NCBI GenBank assembly: GCA_937925605.1
Contig: CALALV010000029.1
Span: forward strand, 1-16,333
Reading direction: 5' to 3'
DNA: 16,333 bases
From: an uncultured Woeseia sp.
GTDB taxonomy: Bacteria > Pseudomonadota > Gammaproteobacteria > Steroidobacterales > Woeseiaceae
The position numbers and the translations under genes were made by a program. Below are positions 1 to 6,343 of this stretch, one piece after another (position 1 is the stretch's first letter; every line of letters begins with the position of its first letter). Below the pieces are notes generated by a model that was not told where the DNA came from, did not search any database, and worked only from the letters and a program-made list of their open reading frames with translations.

Positions 1-53
1 ACACGCCGGCAGGCCGCTGCGGTCGCGGTCGCGAAAGCGAGCCCTCCGCAACG

Positions 54-84
54 AAAAAAGCCGGGCATCGCGCCCGGCTTTTTT
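54..84. terminator. Bidirectional intrinsic terminator after ald
   Basis: A perfect 7 bp stem (GCCGGGC at 60-66 pairing with GCCCGGC at 72-78) has a 5 nt loop. It is flanked by six A on the left (54-59) and six T on the right (79-84). The A/T tracts extend the stem and give a U-run on either strand, so it can terminate transcription in both directions. It lies 35 bp past the ald stop codon (minus strand) and would also stop any plus-strand transcript entering from the left. Positions 1-53 contain no recognisable gene end on either strand. Confidence 0.9.
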
Positions 85-118
85 GCTGGCCCCGATCGCA
101 GGGGAAACGATTGGACGA

Positions 119-1240
119 TCAGGCCGCCTTCAGCGCGTCCTTCGCCGACACGTACTCGTAACCCAGGTCGTGGGCGACGGCTTCGTGGTTTACGCAGCCG
201 GCATGTACGTTCAGGCCGTTGGCGAGGTGCGGGTCGCGCGAGAGCGCCTCTCGCCAGCCGTGCCGCGCCAGCGCGCTCACGAACGGCAGCGTGACGTTGG
301 TCAGCGCGAAGGTCGAGGTGCGCGGCACCGCGCCCGGCATGTTCGCGACGCAGTAGTGCACGACCTCGTCGACGACGTAGGTGGGATCCGCGTGCGTGGT
401 CGGCTTGCTGGTCTCGAAGCAGCCGCCCTGGTCGATCGAGATGTCGACCAGCACCGAGCCTGCACGCATTTGCTTCACGTGCTCGCGCGATACGAGCTTC
501 GGCGCGGCGGCGCCGGCGATCAGCACGGCGCCGATGACGAGGTCGGCGTCCGGGATCAGCCGGTCGATCGCGTCCTTGGTCGAATAGACCGTACGGATGC
601 GGCCGCCGTAGATCGCGTCGAGCTGGCGCAGGCGCGGCACCGAGCGGTCGAGGATCGTGACGTCGGCGCCGAGGCCGATCGCCATCTCGGCCGCGTTCGT
701 GCCCGACACGCCGCCGCCGATCACGACAACCTTGCCGGGCGCCACGCCCGGCACGCCGCCGAGCAGCAGGCCGCGGCCACCGTTTGCCTTCTGCAGCGCG
801 TAGGCGCCGCACTGGATCGACAGGCGGCCGGCGACTTCCGACATCGGCGTCAGGAGCGGCAGCGAGCCGTCCTTCGCCGTTACCGTCTCGTAGGCGATCG
901 CTGTAGTGCCGGACTTGACCAGCGCCTCGGCCTGCTTCGGGTCCGCGGCGAGATGCAGGTAGGTGAACAGCACCTGTCCCTCGCGCAGCATCTTGCACTC
1001 GTGCAGCTGCGGTTCCTTGACCTTGACGATCATGTCGGCCTGCTCGAAGACCTGCTCCGGCTTCGCGAGAATCTTCGCGCCGGCCGCCTTGTAGTCGTCG
1101 TCGGTCATGCCGATGCCGGCACCGGCGTTGGTCTCGACGACGACCTCGTGGCCGTCGTGCACGAGCTCGCGCACGCCGGACGGCAGCATGCCGACGCGGA
1201 ACTCGAGCGTCTTGATTTCCTTGGGTACGCCGATCTTCAT
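119..1240 (-). CDS. ald: Alanine dehydrogenase
   Basis: This is NAD-dependent L-alanine dehydrogenase, which interconverts L-alanine with pyruvate, ammonium and NADH in the cytosol and so links amino-acid use to central carbon. The 373-residue product has the normal family length. Expected active-site residues are present: R15 in EFRVG, K75 in VKVKEPQ, H96 in TYLHLA and D270 in VDISID. The Rossmann glycine-rich loop is at about 174-180 (IGGGVSG), with D198 at the end of the next strand, as expected for NAD preference. The frame is open 47 codons further upstream, but that part has no family similarity. The ATG at 1240 begins the conserved MKIGVPKEI start and is preceded by a GGGGA ribosome-binding site. 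It is divergent from an Lrp/AsnC regulator 139 bp away, a common arrangement for ald, so control by that regulator and alanine is likely. A terminator follows closely. Confidence 0.97.
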   Translation of the reverse strand: MKIGVPKEIKTLEFRVGMLPSGVRELVHDGHEVVVETNAGAGIGMTDDDYKAAGAKILAKPEQVFEQADMIVKVKEPQLHECKMLREGQVLFTYLHLAADPKQAEALVKSGTTAIAYETVTAKDGSLPLLTPMSEVAGRLSIQCGAYALQKANGGRGLLLGGVPGVAPGKVVVIGGGVSGTNAAEMAIGLGADVTILDRSVPRLRQLDAIYGGRIRTVYSTKDAIDRLIPDADLVIGAVLIAGAAAPKLVSREHVKQMRAGSVLVDISIDQGGCFETSKPTTHADPTYVVDEVVHYCVANMPGAVPRTSTFALTNVTLPFVSALARHGWREALSRDPHLANGLNVHAGCVNHEAVAHDLGYEYVSAKDALKAA

Positions 1241-1379
1241 GTTCTTTTCCCCACCCTTTGTTGTGCAGCTGGCGCAATATACTAAGGCGCAGCCGAAATT
1301 GCATTGCCGAATCAGTGACATAAGGCCCTGATCGTGGCATCTTCTGCCGTGGAACAGGCAATGGACGCAATTTTCCGCC
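1241..1379. promoter_or_regulatory. Divergent ald / lrp-type control region
   Basis: This 139 bp gap separates two divergent start codons and must hold both promoters. For ald (minus strand) the best -10 is TATATT (plus positions 1276-1281), with no convincing -35 at 16-18 bp, which would suit an activated promoter. A direct repeat GCCGAA occurs at 1292-1297 and 1306-1311, 14 bp apart, just upstream of that -10, in the most AT-rich part of the gap. It may be part of a regulator site. The Lrp-type regulator is the obvious candidate to bind here, but no strong Lrp consensus is visible. Confidence 0.45.
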
Positions 1380-1841
1380 ATGAAACTCGACCGCTACGAC
1401 CGCGCGATCCTGAAAGCCCTGCAGCGCGACGGCAGGATCTCGAATGTCGAGCTCGCCCGGCTCGTGAACCTGTCGGAGTCCGCCTGCCTGCGCCGGGTCC
1501 GCGCGCTCGAGGCGAAGGGCATCATCGAGCGCTACGTCGCGCTCCTGAACCAGAAGCAGGCCGGGCTGTCCGGCAACGTGTTCGTGCACATCGCGCTGAA
1601 CCGCGAGGAGCAGAGCGAGCTGGCCGCGTTCGAGGCTGCCGTACAGGCGCTGCCCGAGGTCATGGAGTGCTACCTGATGACCGGCGAGTTCGACTACCTG
1701 CTGCGCGTCGTCGTCTCGGACATGGCCGACTTCGAGCGCGTGCACAACGAGGCGCTGACGCGCCTGCCCGGCGTCGCGCGGGTCAACTCGAGCGTCGCGA
1801 TCCGCACCGTGCGCAAGACGACCGAGCTGCCGGTGGACTGA
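1380..1841 (+). CDS. Lrp/AsnC family transcriptional regulator
   Basis: This 153-residue protein has the full Lrp/AsnC architecture. An N-terminal winged helix-turn-helix (about residues 3-60) begins with LDRYDRAILKALQRDGR, with the recognition-helix segment around VNLSESACLRRVRALE. The C-terminal RAM/AsnC ligand-binding and oligomerisation domain spans about 66-145 and includes the family-typical ECYLMTGEFDYLLRVVV and the final RVNSSVAIRTV strand. Family members form dimers to octamers that sense amino acids. Because it is divergently paired with ald, it most likely controls ald in response to alanine or a related amino acid, as in known ald/Lrp-type pairs; this is inferred from context. No strong Shine-Dalgarno precedes the ATG at 1380, and a nearby upstream ATG at 1361 is out of frame. 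I give no gene symbol because the paralogue (lrp, bkdR, aldR and so on) cannot be told apart. Confidence 0.95.
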   Translation: MKLDRYDRAILKALQRDGRISNVELARLVNLSESACLRRVRALEAKGIIERYVALLNQKQAGLSGNVFVHIALNREEQSELAAFEAAVQALPEVMECYLMTGEFDYLLRVVVSDMADFERVHNEALTRLPGVARVNSSVAIRTVRKTTELPVD

Positions 1842-1871
1842 AACCGTCGGCGCGTCGTCGTCCGCGAAACT

Positions 1872-1902
1872 GCGAGGTCGCGCAACCGCGAGGTCGCGCA
1901 AC
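1872..1902. repeat. 16 bp tandem duplication
   Basis: The 15-base unit GCGAGGTCGCGCAAC occurs at 1872-1886 and again, identical, at 1888-1902, giving a period of 16 bp. It lies just downstream of the regulator stop codon in non-coding sequence. It could be a slippage duplication or a pair of binding sites. No function can be assigned. Confidence 0.7.
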
Positions 1903-1979
1903 TGCGTAATGAGGCCCGACACGCCCGCCGGGTGCACAGCGGCGTCGCGCGTCCCGTCGCGCCAGGGACGACAGGGGCA

Positions 1980-2026
1980 CTGCCCGGGCGACGCCGCGGC
2001 CGCGGCGTCGGCAGGCTTCCGGGCAG
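1980..2026. repeat. Nested inverted repeat with a perfect 22 bp palindrome
   Basis: Positions 1989-2010 form a perfect 22 bp palindrome with centre GGCC. It is flanked by an outer inverted repeat, CTGCCCGG (1980-1987) with CCGGGCAG (2019-2026), which can be lengthened past one mismatch. The element lies between the Lrp-type regulator and egtB, upstream of a terminator-like hairpin. It could be a strong RNA structure at the end of the regulator transcript or a dimeric protein-binding site. In GC-rich DNA chance palindromes are more frequent, but 22 bp without a mismatch is long. Confidence 0.6.
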
Positions 2027-2052
2027 CGCACAAGCGTCCTTGCAAGTCCTTG

Positions 2053-2075
2053 AAAAGCCACGGCCCGGGCTTTTT
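2053..2075 (+). terminator. Terminator-like hairpin after the Lrp-type gene
   Basis: AAAAGCC (2053-2059) pairs with GGCTTTT (2068-2074), and a run of five T spans 2071-2075, giving an intrinsic-terminator shape on the plus strand. An outer AAGTC (2045-2049) / GACTT (2076-2080) match may extend the structure. It would end the regulator transcript about 210 bp past its stop. The T-run overlaps the -35 element of the egtBD promoter, so termination and the next promoter sit back to back. Confidence 0.55.
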
Positions 2076-2102
2076 GACTTGCGCCGGACCGGTCCGTACT
2101 CT
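2074..2102 (+). promoter_or_regulatory. Predicted sigma70 promoter of egtBD with palindromic spacer
   Basis: TTGACT at 2074-2079 (five of six bases match the -35 consensus) is followed by a 17 bp spacer and TACTCT at 2097-2102 (four of six match the -10). The predicted start site is near 2109, about 23 nt before the egtB ATG and leaving room for its AAGGA ribosome site. The spacer contains a perfect 12 bp palindrome, CGGACCGGTCCG (2085-2096), abutting the -10. An operator in this position could serve a repressor, or a MerR-type activator that acts on the spacer. Confidence 0.6.
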
Positions 2103-2119
2103 GGTCCACCCCCTCGCAC

Positions 2120-2124
2120 AAGGA
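2120..2124 (+). promoter_or_regulatory. egtB ribosome-binding site
   Basis: AAGGA lies 7 nt before the ATG at 2132. This spacing fits that ATG and argues against the next in-frame ATG at 2153, which has no comparable site. Confidence 0.75.
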
Positions 2125-2131
2125 CCGAACC

Positions 2132-3400
2132 ATGGTGTCTCCCGAGGCCGCCATGCCCAGGGACGGGGCCGCGCCGACGCTCGCCGAACGCTACCGCCGC
2201 GTGCGCGAGGCGACGCTCGCGCTGACCGCGACGCTCGCGCCCGAGGACACGGTCGTGCAGAGCATGCCGGACGTCAGCCCGACGAAGTGGCACCTCGCGC
2301 ACGTCACCTGGTTCTTCGAGCGCTTCGTGCTCGAGCCGTACGCCGACGGCTACCGGCGCCTGGACGAGCGCTACGACTACCTGTTCAACTCCTATTACTA
2401 CACGGCGGGACAGATGCACGCGCGGCCGCGGCGCGGACTCCTGTCGCGGCCGACGCTGGCCGAGGTCAGCGACTACCGCGCGCACGTCGATGCGGCGATG
2501 GACGCGCTGCTGTCCGCGCGCGCCGACGACGACGAGATCGCGACGCGGGTCGTACTGGGACTGCACCACGAACAGCAGCACCAGGAGCTGCTGCTGACCG
2601 ACATCAAGCACGTGTTCTCGGTGAGCCCGCTGGAGCCGGCGATGCATCCCGGGCTGCGCAGGCCGCCGGCTGCCGAAGCCGTGGCGTTCCGCTGGCTCGA
2701 TGGTGCAGAAGGCACGGTCGAGATCGGCAACGACGGCAGCGACGGTTTCTGCTTCGACAACGAGACGCCGCGGCACCCGGCGCTACTCGCGCCGCACGCG
2801 ATCGCGAACCGTGCGGTCACCAACGCCGAGTACCGCGAGTTCATCCGCGACGGCGGCTACGCGAAACCGGAGCTCTGGTTGTCCGACGGCTGGGCGACGA
2901 TCAACGAGCGCGGCTGGCAACGGCCGCTGTACTGGGGTGAGGGCCTCGATTCCGAGTTCACGCTGGGCGGCCGCCGTGCGCTCGACCTCGAGGCCCCGGT
3001 CACGCACGTCAGCTTCTACGAAGCCGACGCCTTCGCGCGCTGGGCCGGCGCGCGCCTGCCGACCGAGGCCGAGTGGGAAAGCGCGGCCGCGGCCCGGCCG
3101 GTCGAGGGCAACTTCGTCGAGGACGGCTACTGGCAGCCGGTCGCCGCGCGGGCGAACTTCTTCGGTGACTGCTGGGAGTGGACGGCCTCGCCCTATGTCG
3201 CCTACCCCGGCTTCAGGCCGCTCGCCGGATCGCTCGGCGAGTACAACGGCAAGTTCATGTGCAACCAGCAGGTCGTGCGCGGCGGTTCCTGCGTTTCGCC
3301 GCGCGAGCACCTGCGCGCCACCTACCGCAGCTTCTTCTACGCCGACGCGCGCTGGCAGTTCCTGGGGCTGAGGCTGGCGAAGGACGGCGCGCATGGCTGA
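2132..3400 (+). CDS. egtB: Ergothioneine sulfoxide synthase EgtB
   Basis: EgtB is the non-heme iron enzyme that joins a thiol (cysteine or gamma-glutamylcysteine) to trimethylhistidine with O2, forming the C-S bond of ergothioneine. The 422-residue protein has an N-terminal DinB-like helical domain (about 15-165) and a C-terminal FGE-sulfatase/C-type-lectin-like domain (about 187-417). The three iron-binding histidines are visible as H54 in KWHLAH and H146 and H150 in LHHEQQHQE. Typical later motifs include RLPTEAEWE (309-316) and GDCWEWTASPY (345-355). A tyrosine cluster, Y88-Y90, followed by a conserved RRG...SRPT segment resembles EgtBs thought to use free cysteine, which would suit the absence of egtA and egtC here; this point is inferred. 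The gene overlaps egtD by 8 bp, so the two are translated together. Confidence 0.95.
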   Translation: MVSPEAAMPRDGAAPTLAERYRRVREATLALTATLAPEDTVVQSMPDVSPTKWHLAHVTWFFERFVLEPYADGYRRLDERYDYLFNSYYYTAGQMHARPRRGLLSRPTLAEVSDYRAHVDAAMDALLSARADDDEIATRVVLGLHHEQQHQELLLTDIKHVFSVSPLEPAMHPGLRRPPAAEAVAFRWLDGAEGTVEIGNDGSDGFCFDNETPRHPALLAPHAIANRAVTNAEYREFIRDGGYAKPELWLSDGWATINERGWQRPLYWGEGLDSEFTLGGRRALDLEAPVTHVSFYEADAFARWAGARLPTEAEWESAAAARPVEGNFVEDGYWQPVAARANFFGDCWEWTASPYVAYPGFRPLAGSLGEYNGKFMCNQQVVRGGSCVSPREHLRATYRSFFYADARWQFLGLRLAKDGAHG

Positions 3401-4364
3401 AGAGTCCGCGACGCTCGGCGTCACCGAGCAGGACGCCGCGCTGACCGACGACCTGGCCGAGATACTCGAAGGCCTGTCGCGGCCGCAGAAAGCGCTGTCG
3501 CCAAAGTTCTTTTACGACGAGGAAGGCTCGCAGCTGTTCGAGCGCATCACGGAACAGCCGGAGTACTACCCGACCCAGACCGAGCTCGCGATCATGCGCG
3601 AGCACGCCGACGAGATGGCGGATCTCGTCGGCCCGCAGGCCAGCCTGATCGAGTTCGGTTCCGGCTCGAGCCTGAAAACCCGCCTGCTCCTGAAGCACCT
3701 GCACGACCCTGCCGTCTACGTGCCGGTCGACATCTCGCGCGAGCTGCTGGTCGCCTCGGCCGAATCGCTGGACCAGGAGTTCCCCGGGCTCGAGGTGCTG
3801 CCGGTCGTCGCGGATTTCACGCACCCTTTCGAACTGCCGGACCCGAAGATCCCGCCCGCGCGCAATGTCGTCTACTTCCCGGGTTCGACGATCGGCAACT
3901 TCCCGCCGGACGGCGCGCTTGAATTATTGAAAGTCATGCACGGCGAGGCGGGCGCCGACGGCGCGCTGCTGATCGGCGTCGACCTGCAGAAGGACAAGGC
4001 AGTGCTCGAGGCTGCCTACAACGACACCGCGGGGATCACCGCGGCCTTCAACCTGAACCTGCTCGTGCGCCTGAACCGCGAGTTCGGCGCGGACTTCGAA
4101 ATCGACGCCTTCGAGCACGTCGCGTTCTACAACGAGTCCGCCGGCCGCATCGAGATGCACCTGCGCGCGCGCTCGGCGCAGCAGGTCAGGATCGCCAAGC
4201 ACGTCTTCCGCTTCCGCCAGGGCGAGACGATTCACACCGAGAATTCGCACAAGTTCACGCTCGCGGGCTTCCGCGATCTCGCGGGCCGCGCGGGCTTCGC
4301 CGTCGAACAGGTGTGGACGGACGAAAACGACTGGTTCTCGATCCAGTACTGCGTGCGCGACTGA
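3393..4364 (+). CDS. egtD: L-histidine N(alpha)-methyltransferase EgtD
   Basis: EgtD transfers three methyl groups from S-adenosylmethionine to the alpha-amino group of histidine, giving hercynine, the substrate of EgtB. The 323-residue length is typical. The SAM loop is at 87-93 (EFGSGSS). The tyrosines in QPEYYPT (58-59), N169 in GSTIGNF, and E283/S285 in TENSHKF match residues known to bind histidine or its alpha-amino group in mycobacterial EgtD. The ATG lies inside the last codons of egtB (8 bp overlap) with an AAGGAC ribosome site 7 nt upstream inside egtB, so translation is coupled. No egtA, egtC or egtE is present; the last C-S lyase step must be encoded elsewhere or done by another enzyme. 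Confidence 0.96.
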   Translation: MAEESATLGVTEQDAALTDDLAEILEGLSRPQKALSPKFFYDEEGSQLFERITEQPEYYPTQTELAIMREHADEMADLVGPQASLIEFGSGSSLKTRLLLKHLHDPAVYVPVDISRELLVASAESLDQEFPGLEVLPVVADFTHPFELPDPKIPPARNVVYFPGSTIGNFPPDGALELLKVMHGEAGADGALLIGVDLQKDKAVLEAAYNDTAGITAAFNLNLLVRLNREFGADFEIDAFEHVAFYNESAGRIEMHLRARSAQQVRIAKHVFRFRQGETIHTENSHKFTLAGFRDLAGRAGFAVEQVWTDENDWFSIQYCVRD

Positions 4365-4375
4365 CGCCCCGTCAG
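4361..4375. other. Hairpin spanning both convergent stop codons
   Basis: CTGACG (4361-4366) and CGTCAG (4370-4375) form a perfect 6 bp stem with a CCC loop. The egtD stop (TGA, 4362-4364) and the yggX stop (TCA on the plus strand, 4372-4374) each lie in one arm. The 7 bp gap has no T-run, so it is at best a weak or factor-dependent terminator for both converging transcripts. Confidence 0.5.
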
Positions 4376-4641
4376 CCCTTCGGCACGAATTCCTTCGGCT
4401 TCGCCGAACCCTCGCCGAAGAAGAACTTCTCCATCTCGGTCTCGAGGAACTTGCGCGCCTCGGGCTCGATAGGCGTCAGCCGGTACTCGTTGATCAGCAT
4501 CGTCTGGTGGCCCAGCCACTGTTGCCAGGCCTGCTTGCTGACGTTGTCGTAAATGCGCTGGCCGAGCTCGCCGGGATACGGCGCGTAGTCGAGGCCCTCG
4601 AGTTCCTTCTTCAACAGTACGCAGTTGACGGTGCGGGACAT
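4372..4641 (-). CDS. yggX: Fe(2+)-trafficking / oxidative damage protection protein YggX
   Basis: This 89-residue protein is a full-length YggX. Family members are small cytosolic proteins that protect iron-sulfur enzymes from oxidants and have been proposed to handle labile iron. The characteristic N-terminus MSRTVNCVLLKKE is present with the conserved cysteine at position 7, followed by the family-typical segments PYPGELGQRIY (22-32) and WLGHQTMLINEYRL (42-55), and a C-terminal FFFGEG...KPKEFVPKG. The ATG at 4641 has an AAAGG ribosome site about 9 nt upstream. It is the last gene of the minus-strand mutY cluster, 66 bp after mutY. The mutY-yggX pairing is well conserved in gammaproteobacteria and makes sense because MutY carries an iron-sulfur cluster. 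It converges on egtD with a 7 bp gap. Confidence 0.97.
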   Translation of the reverse strand: MSRTVNCVLLKKELEGLDYAPYPGELGQRIYDNVSKQAWQQWLGHQTMLINEYRLTPIEPEARKFLETEMEKFFFGEGSAKPKEFVPKG

Positions 4642-4707
4642 GTGTCGTTGCCTTTCGCTAATGCGGGAAGTCGCTGCTTCGTTCCCGGCGCGGACGCCAG
4701 GCGGCGG

Positions 4708-5751
<1,044 letters not shown>

Positions 5752-5755
5752 GGCC

Positions 5756-6343
5756 TCAGCGCGCGGGTTGCCGGCCCTGCGCGATCGCCTCGATACGGTC
5801 GACGGCGTCGATGCCGCCCTCGCGCAGCGTGCGCTTGATGAAGAACGGGCCGATGACCGGCGGCACCCAGAATTTCGGTTCCATCTCGAAGTCGTAGGTC
5901 ATCAGCGTGCCGCGGCCTTCCGGCTGCAGGTGCCAGCGCTCGCGGCTGTAGGCGAAGTCGCTGTGCTCGGGATGTGCAACGGCAATGATCTCGTTCGGCG
6001 GCTTCAGCACCAGGTGCCCGTGGCGGCGCATCGACTTGCAGAACATCAGCACGCAGCCTTCCATGCGCGTGAAGAAGCGCGGCCTGCCTTGCTCGTCGGG
6101 CTCGACGTTGCGGGTCTCGACGAACGCGCTCGTGAAGTCGACGAAGAGGTCATAGTCCGACAACACGCGGAACAGGTCCTCCCGGCTCGCATCGAACCAG
6201 GCCTTCGACACCAGGTAGTAGCGGTCGTCGACGAACTTGACGGTGACGTCGCGCAGGTCGGCGCCCGGCACGGCGGCCGGCAGCAGCAGGAAAGCGGCGA
6301 GCACGCCGAGCGCGCGGCGGAATTTCGGGGTCTTACTGTTCAA
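5756..6343 (-). CDS. Exported SRPBCC/START-like domain protein
   Basis: This 195-residue protein has a signal peptide (positively charged start, hydrophobic core about 11-24, likely cleavage near A25-A28), then a fold that looks like the SRPBCC/START (polyketide cyclase-type) superfamily. Supporting features are an early segment of the type YLVSKAWFDASREDLFRVLSDY, alternating strands in the middle, and a C-terminal long helix after PPVIGPFFIKRTL. Such domains enclose hydrophobic ligands. Two cysteines (C97, C102) could form a disulfide in the periplasm. The only start that keeps the whole signal peptide is a TTG at 6343, overlapping the end of the asmA-like gene by 11 bp; a GTG further in would remove the charged part. 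The ligand is unknown. Being between an AsmA-like gene and mutY suggests an envelope lipid role, which is inferred. Confidence 0.75.
   Translation of the reverse strand: MNSKTPKFRRALGVLAAFLLLPAAVPGADLRDVTVKFVDDRYYLVSKAWFDASREDLFRVLSDYDLFVDFTSAFVETRNVEPDEQGRPRFFTRMEGCVLMFCKSMRRHGHLVLKPPNEIIAVAHPEHSDFAYSRERWHLQPEGRGTLMTYDFEMEPKFWVPPVIGPFFIKRTLREGGIDAVDRIEAIAQGRQPAR

Noticed and set aside
83..1285. 400-codon plus-strand open frame
   Set aside because: It is antisense to ald, Arg-rich and without family features. The opposite strand has a full catalytic set. It is a by-product of high GC.
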